Assembly (NCBI GenBank): GCA_031002005.1
Contig: JARYHS010008074.1
Coordinates: 277,947,930-278,011,929 of the forward strand
DNA: 64,000 nt
Source: Vandiemenella viatica
Lineage: Eukaryota > Arthropoda > Insecta > Orthoptera > Morabidae
Reading direction: 5' to 3'
Positions 21,204 through 32,699 of the stretch are shown piece after piece. The notes under the pieces are model-generated. The model saw only the letters and a list, made by a program, of their open reading frames with translations. It was not told the DNA's origin and made no database searches. How positions within the stretch are numbered: the stretch's first letter is position 1; every line of letters starts with the position of its first letter. A program made the position numbers and the translations under genes.

Positions 21204-22953
21204 TGAAAACCTTATAATTAAGGAATGAATGATGATTTAAAATAAAATGTTGACTATCATCCACGATTTTTATTTAACAGACAGCAGTTCCTAAGTAAGT
21301 AGGAAAGAAATATATTGAATGTTTAACAAATATGGAGCGGCATGGCAGCTCAAATATAATTAGTTGGAAAAAATAAAGATGTTACTGCGTTAGCTCTCAA
21401 AAAATTCTGGTTACGATCCGGGTTCAAATTCCGGTTGGGGCAAAAAATTTTAAAATTAGGTTTTTATACAGTCTATATATTTAATCTATCCAATGTATCT
21501 AATATACTATTATTTGAGCAACTCCTGTAAATAGACAAAATTAATATCTCTCAAACTTCTCTAACGATTTTGATGAAATCTTGGTTACTGAACAGAAATC
21601 GAAAGATGCCGAGGGAAGATCGGTCACCCGGGTACTTAAACTTAAAACTAGGAGAAATTCATTAATATTGGCAGCCTTTGATAATAAATTTGAGTGGAAT
21701 AAGTATTTTTTTTTTTTTGAGACAGACAATATACGTCAATTTTTGACTAGTGCTTGAACCCGAACGCTTCTTCCGATAGAAAAACCTTAATGGTGAAATT
21801 TGTAGAAAATTTTATGTTCTTTCATTTCGAACATGGAGGGTATTTAAGAAAAGTTGATAGATTTAGAATTTTAAGAGAAAAAAAAGGCAAAAAAATTAGA
21901 TTTTTGGCCCTTTTTTAATGTTCCGTTATGAAATTTTGTTAGATAACCTCAGATTCGGATTCAGCACCCCAAAAAACATATAGAATGAAGAAAATCAAAA
22001 CTACCCCACAACTTTACAGCTAGGGGCCCTACTATATCAGACTGTGACGTTATTACCTTCCAGTTGTTTAACAGCTTTGTGAAAGTTATGTAAAAAAAAA
22101 AAAAAAAAATGGCTCGCAAAATTCAAAAAGATTTTAACTTTTATGTCTACATCAGTTTCATTCGTTGCCAAAATATTTTAAATGTGTGTTGGATAATCCT
22201 CACTTACACTAATAAAATAACTGCTCAATTACTTCCAATTCACTGGAAATTGATGCACATTCGTTATTGCTACCACTTTCTATAGCTAATTCAATTTAAT
22301 TAAATATCGAAGAAAGAACAACTTCCAGGTGAAAATAATTAAAAAAAAAAAAAAACCGAAGTAAAGATAGATGCACGAGCAAAAATTTGTTTGGCTTTGT
22401 CAATTTTGACATTACATAACACTTCTGAAGGGGCGTTTAGGTAAACGCACATCATATCATTCAAAAGATAAATCATAATGCGCCTTCAAAGATTTGTCAA
22501 AGGGAGGATTTTGTTTGTTATTAGTTTCTGTATTTCAAAAAATAATAAATAAATAAATCCATTTAAAAATTAATATTCTACGAATGTATGTAAAGTAAAA
22601 ACAGAACAGTTGAATGCCCCATTTTACCCATTCATGCAAAAGACAATGAGCACTTTGTTTTATCGGCGGCCACTGATCATATCATTTGATAGGGGTTATT
22701 ATTAAGTAACAACTTTTGTTACGAAGGTCATATTAAATTCCATTTAGAAACGACAAAAATGATTAAATAATGTCCTAATAAAACTATCATAACAAACAAA
22801 ATAGCGCGTGCAGTAGCGGTAGCAAGGCGAGCGAACGATTTGTTTCTCTGTATTCGAGACGGGAATTAACGAACTAAAAGAGCTACCTATTTCGCGAGGA
22901 AGCTGTGAACTAAACTGAGCGCTCCCGGTCGCGAACTATTATGCACAAGTCTA
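21204..22953. other. AT-rich inner part of the hAT element
   Basis: Contains a possible decayed SINE head with a B-box-like 'gggttcaaattccgg' at about 21419-21433, poly-A runs at 22092 and 22340, and the hAT right end (22800-22953). No coding remnant was recognised. Confidence 0.4.
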
Positions 22954-23096
22954 CTTGCAATAAGATGCCCGGTTGCTAATTGCCTGTACATCCGTCTCAT
23001 GAACGCTCGCTATTAAACTGTTAAATAAGAAATTTAAAGCATTCAGATAACTATTCTATGATGTGTGATCGTAAGTTTTCCCGGCGGAACTGTTGC

Positions 23097-23227
23097 TGGA
23101 AGATTTCTCGGGCGTGCAGCGGGGTCAATTGATCGCAGATGTACGAATTTTCGATGGCGTAACATGCCATCGAAAATTCGTACATCTGCGATCAATTGAC
23201 CCCGCTGCACGCCCGAGAAATCTTCCA
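23097..23227. repeat. Perfect 62-bp inverted repeat with 7-base loop
   Basis: Left arm 23097-23158 and right arm 23166-23227 are exact reverse complements, separated by 'gtaacat'. Arms begin 'tggaagatttctcgggcgtg'. They are richer in G+C than the flanks. A short direct repeat, 'aactattctatgat', lies just outside each arm (about 23049 and 23226). Confidence 0.95.
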
Positions 23228-25499
23228 ACTATTCTATGATCTGAAATTTTCATAAGGAACACTCCGCGTTATAGTTAGCCAAAAATACGATCCTATGACC
23301 TGAGTTTATCTTGTTCTATGAAACCTACCTACTGTCATCAACGCCTGTTGTGAGCATACGCTGTTAAAAGCTTACATCAAAATGGTTACATCCAGAATAA
23401 TTATTACAGAAAAGATTTGCACCAAAAAGGTCAAAACATTTAGTTTATAATTAATAAAATACGTAGCAAGAACTAGCGGTCCACGAATTTCAGACTGGCT
23501 TCGGTCCGAACGACCGGGATTCTACCCACATTGAAATCGACGATTTTTCTTCGAACGGCTCCACATGCTGAATCAGCATGCTGTCCATTGAGTGGAAATA
23601 AAGAACGACTGCTGGAGCCTGGGGCTGACGTTCTCCGAGTGCCGAAGTTAGGAGATTTACCTCCGCGGAACACACACTTTAGACAATGCAGACAAATATC
23701 ATGTTTCTAGCCAATCTGGTTTGTATTTGAGTCAACGGATAGATACATGTTTGTACTAGGAATGTAGTGAGGTACTATTCTCGATTCAGACAGAACAACA
23801 CATAAACATTGCTGCAGTAAGAGACCTCTGGGAAGTTTACCGACAATAGACATCGAACTTCGAGGCTGCCATTCAGCTAGTCATCTGATACTTAAGAGCC
23901 TTGTTATCAGTTCTGCTGAGGTTAGAGCCGGGTGCATGGATTGCGACTTGCAGACCGAGGTCAGTTTTCTGCGTCACTAATGGGATGGGCGGGTGGGCTA
24001 TTCTTATTCGCAACCGCTGAAATAAATTTAGAATTTCACTGCTGGATAGAGTAAAACGTTTAACTCATAGAAAGCGGCTTAGCATATTAGTCCGGGTAAT
24101 CCTCGTCATGTATTGACTCTAATTCGCTGCCCGAGGTTGAAAAGCGTTCTCAGTATCAAGAAATCCGTAAACATAGTGTAATTACTGTGAAGTACGGTCA
24201 TACAAATCATCACAAGGTCTTGCCAGGAAATTGCCCTTTGTGACTTTTCAATTTCATGTTGGCAGCATGTTGTCATACGATTTCCACTCCAGCAACAGTT
24301 TCCCTTATTCCTCCTTCGGGTATTCTGTGCCCGAATTCTTTCGATATCTGAGCTACAAATTTCTTCACAATCCCTGTTGTTCTATATAAGAATTCAACAG
24401 AAAGTTATGAATTGCGCATGCAGTGAAAATTTTCCCAGTGTACGCTCTTCTAAAAACCAATGCGAAAATAGAATTATAAAACAATGAGCTGATAATGCAC
24501 TACCAATGGTCATGGAATAGCTTCTTATATCGTGTGTGACTACCTTCCGTCCGACGTGGCATTGCTCAACAGGTCTTCAGAAGTCCCTGAAGAAATATTC
24601 AGACATGCAAGATGGTGGGAAAGGAGAAACAGAGCGTCCATAAATTTAAAAATGAGTGTTTCTTTTTTTTGTTATACTAGATGTAGAATGTGGCTCCAGC
24701 TGTAACACTGAAATGAAACCAACATTTAATAGCTAGTCCAGTAAGCCCGAAAATATATGTATTTAAGGCAATAAATAACTAAATTTTAATTTATTTTCCT
24801 TTATATATTTTTTATTTTCCTATTTAGAAGACAAATATACTTTTTTTTTCTAAATAATTTGGCAACTCTATGTGAGGTGTCTCATAAAAATTTGTGGGTC
24901 TTTTACACCTCTAGCAATTCTATCAATACTTATTTTTCTTGAATATCGTATGAATCCATGTCCTAATAATAGAAAACGAGTAACTAGACAGCGTGGTCAC
25001 AACCGGGCGAGGCTTTACACCGCCAGTTTTCAGGGCAGAATGGTGGGGATCCAATTTACGCCCACCCGTTTGCCCTAAATCGGATGGAATTTCCATCCGA
25101 CCTCCCTGCCTTGTCTCGCGGCAAAAACGTGACCAGGATCTCAGCTTAGACGACCCGTTTTCAGGGCCGCAGGGGCGTGCCCACGATTTAGGGAGACCAG
25201 GTCGGGTCGTCTAAATGGGCCTTTATTAAGTAAACATAGCTAGCCGCTTTGTTGTCAATAGCGGAAAATTACATTATCACGGCACACACTTGACAATGTG
25301 GATCGAGGAATTTTAAATTAACGAACTATTTCAAAAATTGAATACATCTAGCGCCAACTATCAATCCGCGTTCAAAGTCTATTAATTCAAGACGTACGGT
25401 CATATTTACATGAGAAAACCTTTCACACTACTCACTGAAGTACAAATGAAAGCCCCCACACAGCACGGTACATATATACGTATCTTCCGCGGTGCTACC
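23228..25499. other. Mostly unrecognised; GC-richer patches at 23475-23680 and 25000-25220
   Basis: At 23475-23680 the minus strand is open in two frames with balanced codons, but neither peptide is recognised. At 25000-25220 short inverted motifs occur: 'tcggatggaatttccatccga' style at about 25080-25100, and 'ttagacgaccc' with 'gggtcgtctaa' at 25147 and 25204. They may be an unclassified short repeat. Confidence 0.35.
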
Positions 25500-25671
25500 T
25501 TCCTTTCCCATAACTTTTGGCTCTTCAGTGCAATAAGAGTGTATATGTGGGCAATGTTCGCAGTCCTCTCTGACACACGGCGGAAGTTTTGTGGGTGAGG
25601 AGCGGAAAGCGGACGGCGCGTGGAGCCTCCAGCTCTCCCTGGGGCGGCAGAGCTGTGGACCTGCTCACACC
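25500..25671 (+). promoter_or_regulatory. Possible promoter and 5' UTR of the C-type lectin gene
   Basis: A local rise in G+C (about 25560-25696) in AT-rich DNA precedes the candidate start codon. A TATA-like 'gtgtatatgtg' lies near 25540 and an initiator-like 'gcagtcct' near 25559. The start context CACACCATGA suits insects. Confidence 0.3.
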
Positions 25672-25696
25672 ATGAGGGTCACAGCGCTCGTCACAG
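25672..25696 (+). CDS. C-type lectin gene, candidate start exon
   Basis: ATG at 25672 in a good context (CACACC) encodes M-R-V-T-A-L-V-T and one further base before a donor G|GTAAAC at 25697, leaving phase 1. The downstream exon at 34993 needs one base to complete a Val codon, so direct splicing keeps the frame open. The eight residues could begin a signal peptide, but the hydrophobic core expected next is not supplied by the following exon. A middle exon may therefore be missing or unrecognised between 25.7 and 35 kb. If it exists it must enter and leave in phase 1. The short open stretch could be chance; the GC-rich leader and clean donor favour a real exon. Confidence 0.4.
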
Positions 25697-28629
25697 GTAA
25701 ACATCGCTACAGCCATTCCTGTCCACACCAATCCCGTGTTGATTAATGAGAGGTATTGGGATAACACGAACAATGTTACAACTGAAAACTCAGTTTCACA
25801 TAGCTTCGTCCATTATGATTTGGATTCGTTAGATCGTTGAAGGAATTTCTCCAAGCGCTTTACTTTCTATTTTCTTGATGTACTGTTCAAGCCACTGAAA
25901 TTTCAGCAAATTTCCACTTTAAAGGTTATCAAAAGCCCACGTTCACTGCTTTAATTAAAACCCGCTTTTTCTTGCTCGCTAAGCATGTTTGTGCAAGAAG
26001 GTAACTAATATTTACACCAGTGTTCACACAAAATATAAATAGTAGATTGCGGTGTCACATCTAGTTAAATTTACTATGTCCTTCTTTGATTTGTTACTGC
26101 ACCTAAGAATTTCTGTTTAGTTAGACTAAATTTATCAGTAAAATACGCCTCCAGATAACACTTATAAAGCAAACAGTATTAAGTAGCTTTAGTTTCGATT
26201 ACAGATCTCAAAATACCCCGGCCATCTTTGTTATTATTTGAACTAGAATTACTTATTCCATCTATGTACCTAATGTATTTCAAATTAGACAGAATATCTC
26301 CTTTAAAATGGACCACACTATACGTCACGAAGTAAAAGGATGCGTTGCAAATTGCTACTACTCTCCCATTCACAGAAAAGAATATTTATCACACCAATAC
26401 AGTAAGCGCGGGAATTCAATATAGACGCTACTGTAGTGTCTCTAAACACAAACAACTAAAGAAAACAACATTTGTTATGTGAGGTTTAATAATTCTTTGA
26501 TCATCCTTAAAGCGTCAAATTAGTGACTGTGTGGGCGAAGCTATTACATGTAGCGTAATTTACCATAAATGATGGATCGATTATCGTCTTGAAGAGACCT
26601 GGAAGACGCTCCTCTGCTATCGGGTTAGCTATGTGTTCATCACAGATACATATTTTAAATGTGAGGACTACACGATCAGGTCCTTAACCCCTACTTGTAA
26701 GGTCTCTTGATAAATGACACATGTGTTAACTTTCATGAGCTGGATACGACAACTATTCAGACAGAATTATTGCTTTCTAACAAGCAGCTTTTAGTTCTGT
26801 TCGTACCATAAAAACATTTTAAACAAGAATTAATACTCAAGAATTTGACTGAACACAAAAAATTCCATTATCAAAGCTGGCAAAGGCCCACATGAAAGTG
26901 CATCGTATTGATCAGTTGCTGTGCCGACTCGCGTCGCGATAACATTTGGAAAATTATTCGTATTTAGACAGTAACGATCAATGAAAAACAGCTTTACAGC
27001 TATATTTCAGTATGACTTATCTGTAGAAAGAGATCTTTGTATCTAGAACCCTATCAAAGATTTTATTTAAAGGACCGATACTGAGCTATATATCACATGA
27101 TATTAATTTATGTGTAGCAGACCTTAGTCTGCCAACATAAACACCATCTCGCAGCTTCTTCTGCATTTCTCGAAATTGTTTGAGGTTGGTAGTGAAAGTA
27201 CACAATATATAGAACTGGCAGTTAGAAACAGTCTCACACGATCAAATAGTAAATGAGAGATAATCTATATATATTTATCAATAGACACTTCGATTTTAAG
27301 TCAACAATGAGAAAAAATAAGTTTGCATCGAAAGTCACACAGAACATGTACGTGCTGGCAATTTTTATTCTAGGCTGCTGAAAACCAAAGAATTTTCACT
27401 GTACGACATAGATGTAAATATCAGAACACAACGTCATCAATGTAATTTCACCTGTTCATTTTATCCATGTTTGAAGTGTAAAAAACCGTTCATAATACCG
27501 ACAGTTAAATTATATCCCTTGAAATTGTACATTACGTATTTCTTCGTTAGTATTGCCCATTTTATGGTACCGTGTCCCATAGCGTAAACAGAACCCTTCC
27601 AATTCTGTCGGTCCGTCCGTATACAACAGCCTCGTAATTCTGCTGCTCTTGAATAGATTGTAATGAGATTTCTCAGGAAGATGTATTTTATTTATTGAAA
27701 AATATACCCGTATGCAAATGCTAAACAGTAAAATTACGGTAACTCCTGCCATAAAAAAGGAAGTTTAAATATTTTATTGTACCGCATCGAGTGAGGTGTC
27801 GTTTAACCGGTATTAAAAAATGAAATTGATACTGTTTTGAGCCTTTTTTTGTTTAACTATGTATTTCGCGTAGTATGAGGTCCCGAAGTCGTTAAAATTG
27901 AGTCCCACCCCTCTACTTTTCCAACCAAATGACCAAAAAATCTACAAAAAAAAAAAAAAAAAAAAAAAAAAATTCAAGATGATGGCATTCACTTTATTTT
28001 ATGTATGATGCAATTAAAAGCTTTTTAGATTTTCAAGTAATTCTCTAACCCACAAACATCCTTGCAGTTCCGCAACTTTTGCACGGGATGTTTTATTGAC
28101 AGCAAAGCAGATCTATAGAAAAATACTCTAAACATTATTCCTATACACATTTTTTTGCGCAACTCCATCGAGTGTGGTATCGTTGAATGGGTATTCAAAA
28201 TTACAATCAATATCGTTTCGGGCATGGGCGCCGGCAGGATTACTGTATCTTTTATATATATAACACTTACTAACTAAGGATACTGAATTTATTGACAAGG
28301 TGTTGAATGAAACATGGACAACAACCTAGGCGCCTTAAATTATTATTCAAATTGAGTGAATTTAATTTTAAATTTTTGTTTCTTAATCTTTTCTGTGTAT
28401 TTTCTTTCATAGCAAGGGGGGGAGGGGTGCAAGTGAACCCCCTTGCATTCCCCTCCCGGCGTTCATGGTTTCGGGACTTTCAGTTTGTTGCATATTTGGC
28501 GATATATGAGCCAGCAAAGTCTTTATCAATATGTATTCCCTCTCTTATTTCAAACTACGTTACTTAAGCTTAAGTCCAGAATACAAGTTTTGATACTAAG
28601 CAAACAAGATTCATTTATTTAAGCAAGCT
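25697..28629. other. Lectin intron sequence, no gene seen
   Basis: AT-rich. Related sentences around 27777 (gcatcgagtgaggtgtcg) and 28160 (ccatcgagtgtggtatcg) suggest a degenerate repeat of about 380 bp. An A run lies at 27942-27972. No exon with a phase-1 acceptor and a hydrophobic core was found. Confidence 0.4.
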
Positions 28630-28700
28630 GTGTGTTAGCACAATGGTTAACACGGTAGTTCTGAAAATATCAGGTTTGAACGGTACGTCCTGGATTTTTT
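28630..28700 (+). repeat. tRNA-like SINE fragment
   Basis: 'gttagcacaatggttaacac' resembles a pol III A box and 'caggtttgaacgg' a B box, 35 bases apart. The body after it is not recognised. Not a functional tRNA gene. Confidence 0.45.
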
Positions 28701-29239
28701 TGTTTGAGAAGGGGGCATTTAACCTGGCTTCACCTTGATCAAAGCTATTCAAATTCCATGTTAAACTGCAGGAATTGCTATAATAGGGGAAATGAGTGGC
28801 ACTCTGTCACCATTTATATTAAGTACACTAAGAGATCACATATTAAACATTTATTGCGGTTTGTAAATAAAGAGAACTAAACCCAATATAAGGTACGGAA
28901 CCTTGTGGTATTCATGCCTAACTCGCACTTTATTAAAATTAGTTCCTATTCTATATAACACATGATTTTTCCCGTCCGTTGATCAAGTGTAAACGTAATC
29001 ATGAAATACACGTGCGTACCACTGATTTTTCTACCGGTTCACATGTGTAAAGACTAAAAATTAGAGGTCTGACACAGAAACGTGAAATTGACATGTCTGG
29101 TTATCCTGCAGCTAGTAAATAAATAATTCGGTGTGGTCATACTGACCTGGTGACAGGGTTTCTATTGGCTGAGCATTTCGCCCCTGTCGTAGCCGCCTTA
29201 TCCTAACCCGGCAACCCTGCCGGGTTCATCTACATATAT

Positions 29240-29904
29240 ACTCTGCAATTCACAAAATTGTGGGTGGCAGAGGGTGCTCAGCACCAAAGCTAATCTCTTT
29301 GCTGTGCATTCCAATCCCTAATGGTACGAGGGAAAAAAGAATTCATATAAGAATCAGTCCGGCACCTTATTTCTCTAATTTTATCTTTCCTGTCCTACCG
29401 ACTCAAATAGGTTGGTGGAAGAAGTATTTCACTACACTCATGAGTGAAAGTTGGAGTACGCATGTTTTCCAATAAGTTTAAACGAAACGTGTGTCGTCTA
29501 TCTACCAGAGACTCCCAACCTAATCTACTAATCAGTTCTGTGACGCTTTCATAAGGACTGTAGCAAGCGGTCACGAATCGAGCGTCTCTTCTCTGTACTT
29601 TCTCTATACTTTCAATCAATCCCTTACGAAACGGGTCCCAAATGGCACAACAATAATTCAAATGTGGACGCACAAGAGATTTGTACGCTATCTCCTTTGT
29701 TTGTTCATTACAATTTTTCAAGATTCTACCTATGAATCGCAGCCTAGAATTTGCTCTACCTACTAAAGAATTAATGTGTATGTCCCATTTCATGTTCCTT
29801 TGTACTGTTACTCCCAAATATTTAATAGAATCGAGCATATCAATAACTGTATTGTTTAACTCGTATTTGTGAACAATCGGATTCTTTTTGTTAGTTATGC
29901 TCAT
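29240..29904 (-). mobile_element. CR1-type LINE, C-terminal and 3' fragment
   Basis: Minus strand 29904-29395 is open for 169 codons: I-K-Y-L-G-V-T-V-Q-R-N-M-K-W-D-I-H-I, then L-N-Y-C-C-A-I-W-D-P and V-Q-R-R-D-A-R-F-V. It continues past a stop or shift to N-S-F-F-P-R-T-I-R-D-W-N, the usual C-terminus. This is the region after the reverse-transcriptase palm. It is 5'-truncated at 29904, where the antisense SINE-2 begins. It lies antisense in a lectin intron. Confidence 0.8.
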
Positions 29905-30459
29905 TGTCTTCAGGGGACCTACAATTAGCGTGGAATCCGAACCACGGAAGCGATTTGGCGTGCTTCACATTACACATAAGGATTGCAATCCCGCAGTGTT
30001 TTCAATCCCGCGAGATCCGTGCGGGATTTGCGCCAATCCCGCGGGATCCCGCGGGATCCGTGAGGGATTGGTACAAACAGTTTTTTAACGCAAATATTTA
30101 AAACATAGTTACTTAAAACGTTAATAAATTAAATAATAATTAAATTAATAAATAATTTTTATTGTTAAATGTTTAAAATTAACAGTTAACAATATTTTGA
30201 TTGGCAAAATGACATTAAAACTTTTTAGCGTGTCTTAAATGTATTTCGAGGTTTTACATTTTTGTTTTTTAATCTAAACCAATTTTTAAATAAATAATAA
30301 AAATGGAAAATATTGAGTCTTAGGTCATATTATGTGCCTTACAATACAACACATAAATTTAAAAATATGGTTTGCTTAGTGGTCAAGTTACCAGAGTTTT
30401 TTTTTTTTTAAATCTAATTAAACGTTCCATAACACCGACAAAAGCATTCCATTTTATTT

Positions 30460-30890
30460 TATTTATTTATCAATCTTGTTTCCTGGATCCCTGCTGAGGA
30501 AACACCTCTGGGATGTGAAACATGTCATGGTTAATATACATACAATATGAGTCATAATCATAGTAAAAAACAATTATACGTTACAAGAAAAATAAAGACA
30601 ATAAAATAAACATAAATTTTTACAACTGTGATTTGCAAAAGTCAAATTGAATACAATTAATTGTTTTGTTCAAATTCTTGAATGGAGTAGAAGGAGTTGC
30701 CAATAAGATAATCTCTCAGTTTTTCTTTAAATATATCTTTATTTTCTGAAAATTGTTTTATACCCTTGGGAAGTTTATTAAACAGATGTATAACAGAATA
30801 ATTTACTCCTCTTTGTACTAATGACAGAGATGTTTGTGGTTTGTGAAGCGAATATACTCTGTAAAGTGTAGACTTGGCTCAGAACAAGAT
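30460..30890 (-). mobile_element. LINE C-terminal fragment inside the hAT element
   Basis: Minus-strand codons read R-G-V-N-Y-S-V-I-H-L-F-N-K-L-P-K, then F-K-E-K-L-R-D-Y-L-I and a stop, the closing block of Jockey/L2-like ORF2 proteins. AT-rich 3' UTR follows. It resembles the C-terminus of the LINE at 12107-16572, but the 3' UTR differs. Confidence 0.65.
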
Positions 30891-31187
30891 CTCATAACTT
30901 TTTGTCACTGCACAAACAAGAGACTTGGCCTTTTTTGCGTGATTCATTATTATATCTCCTGATTCCTTGATTGATATTACAGTTGATTCAATGTTATTAA
31001 AAGAAACTACTCACCAACAAGTAAACTGTCAAGTATTTCAAATTTACTTAGGCCTATGTGGGGTAACGACGTTTTTAAAGTGGAAATTATTATTTTTTAG
31101 TAAGAAAGGAGACTTTCTCGGCGAATGATTGCAGTGAAGTCCTCATAGGTTGTATCTCCGGATTTCATTGCAAACACACGAAATTAC

Positions 31188-31262
31188 ACACGTGAGGAAG
31201 ACGGCGGAGGCAGCCGTCGAAGTATGGTGTTTCCTACAACACAATTCGTCGATACACCCGTG
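31188..31262 (-). repeat. Interspersed repeat, copy 2 of an inverted pair
   Basis: Reverse-complement match to 19118-19191. Both copies sit inside hAT elements, and both are followed by unrelated sequence. Confidence 0.85.
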
Positions 31263-32135
31263 AAAATTTCATTATAACTTTTTTTACCTTTAGTCGAAAT
31301 AATAACAAGGAGAAGAGGGATTAATCTAAAACCTGAGCGGCACATGTAAGCAGGTGGCTTTCGTCAAAGAAACGCATTGAGGCAGCGGCCAAAACAACAA
31401 TAAGTCAAAGGATATACAATTTACTTTTGATAGCTGTTAAATAAATAGGTACGCGATCGTTAAAATTACGATAACATTAGTTTCATACCAACGAATAATA
31501 ATTTTTCAGCCGCAAATTAGGAAATTGTCACTATTACTTTATCTGCAAATACAGAAAATGGGAGTAATGAAACCGTGAATAAAAAGCTGTAACCGTGTAG
31601 TTCAGATAACGTGTGCGACATATATAGTTAGAAAATCGTACTAAATACGCACCATAACTCAAATTACAGGAATGTGTACTCGAAACAAACGTAAGTTTTG
31701 ATGAATATGTAAAAGTGTATTTATTTACTTACGAATGACGAAGGTTGACAAAAACAAATGCTTGTTCACATGAGTCAAATGCCAACTGGAAGGGTACAGG
31801 CAAATAGTGCAAAATATCCGACAGAGATCGAGTGGGGCAGTGAGTCACGCAGACTGACACGCGTTTCCGCCGGATTTTGCGGATTGCGAATCCGCTTAAT
31901 TTTGTGCGGGATCCTCCAGACTGTCTAATGATGCGGGATCCCGCGGGATTGCGGTATCCCGCTTTGCTGGATTGCAATCCCTAATTACACAGCAGAATGG
32001 GCCGAGGTGAAGGACGGGTTTGAGGCCTATGAAGATCCCCGCCGAAACAGGAATTCGAACCGGGGACCTTTCGATTCCCAGTCAGACACCTTAACCATTG
32101 AGCCACCAGACCGCTCTCCTGCCGCTTGTACAAAA

Positions 32136-32699
32136 TATATTGAGACAATTCAAACATTCGTTTACAACCAACCAAACGGTATAGCACTTAATTAACAGAT
32201 AGGTCCTGCTGTGTCTGTTATACTCGCGACATCCAACAGCTTAATTTGTGAATTGAATCGCGCTTCGTCAAAATTATGGATACCAGAACCATGGGACAAA
32301 TAATATTTGATTTGATTCTACAGTATAAGTTTCTAGTAAACTTTAAAAAAAAAAAAAAAAACACGCTAATTCTGGAATTAAGCTCTGTGCATTCTCATGA
32401 TATTTTTGTTGACAATATTGGTTACTAGCAGCTGTCGACAATTCCTTTAGCGTAGACTGGACTGTTATTATACACACTACTCTCTTAAGCCAACGTGGTC
32501 AGGAACTACACGATCCACGTTCCCTTGGTTCATTGAACGCAAAATCTTTTTCCATAAACCATCTCCACAACAAGCTATAATTTCATACCTCCTAATAATA
32601 TGTTCAGTTTTTCAACGATATATCTAAATTAAACATACTATATATTACCCGGGGACTGCAAAGTAATCAGAAGGTCATAAAAATTCCACCAGTAGATTT
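32136..32699. other. Lectin intron, nothing recognised
   Basis: AT-rich DNA with a short A run at 32345-32360 and no recognised element before the tandem array. Confidence 0.4.

Larger units (their letters stand above)
18371..22953 (+). mobile_element. hAT element, decayed, hosting a SINE and a mariner
   Basis: The left end 'tagtcttgtgtagttcgtg' and the reverse complement of the right end, 'tagacttgtgcataatagtt', are related terminal sequences. Both continue into 'gcgctc' and 'agttcg' subterminal blocks. The flanks are catgcaat (18363-18370) and cttgcaat (22954-22961), an 8-bp target duplication with one mismatch. At 18485-18625 a 46-codon frame starts M-S-S-K-R-K-H-S-S-N, like the start of BED-type hAT transposases. 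No catalytic remnants are seen. Later insertions sit at 19220-19512 and 20530-21203. Confidence 0.6.
29977..31983. mobile_element. Nonautonomous hAT element with perfect 8-bp target duplication
   Basis: Ends: left 'taaggattgcaatcccgc'; right, on the other strand, 'tagggattgcaatccagc'. The flanking 8-mers are identical: attacaca at 29969-29976 and 31984-31991. Subterminal DNA is packed with 'gcgggat(c)ccgcgggat' motifs at both ends. No transposase was found. A LINE tail (30460-30890) and the interspersed repeat at 31188-31262 lie inside. Confidence 0.9.
29905..32135 (-). mobile_element. tRNA-derived SINE (SINE-2) split by a hAT element
   Basis: Reading the minus strand from 32135: 'gtggctcaatggttaaggtg' (A box) and 'ccccggttcgaattcc' (B box), a body with 'cccgtccttcacctcggccc', then at 31984 the hAT starts. 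The SINE resumes at 29976 with 'gtgaagcacgccaaatcgct' and ends near 29905. Each side of the hAT carries the same 8 bases. A truncated relative lies at about 9005-9125. Confidence 0.75.

Noticed and set aside
23043..23228. 61-codon minus-strand frame
   Set aside because: It spans the perfect hairpin; openness follows from the palindrome and no family is recognised.
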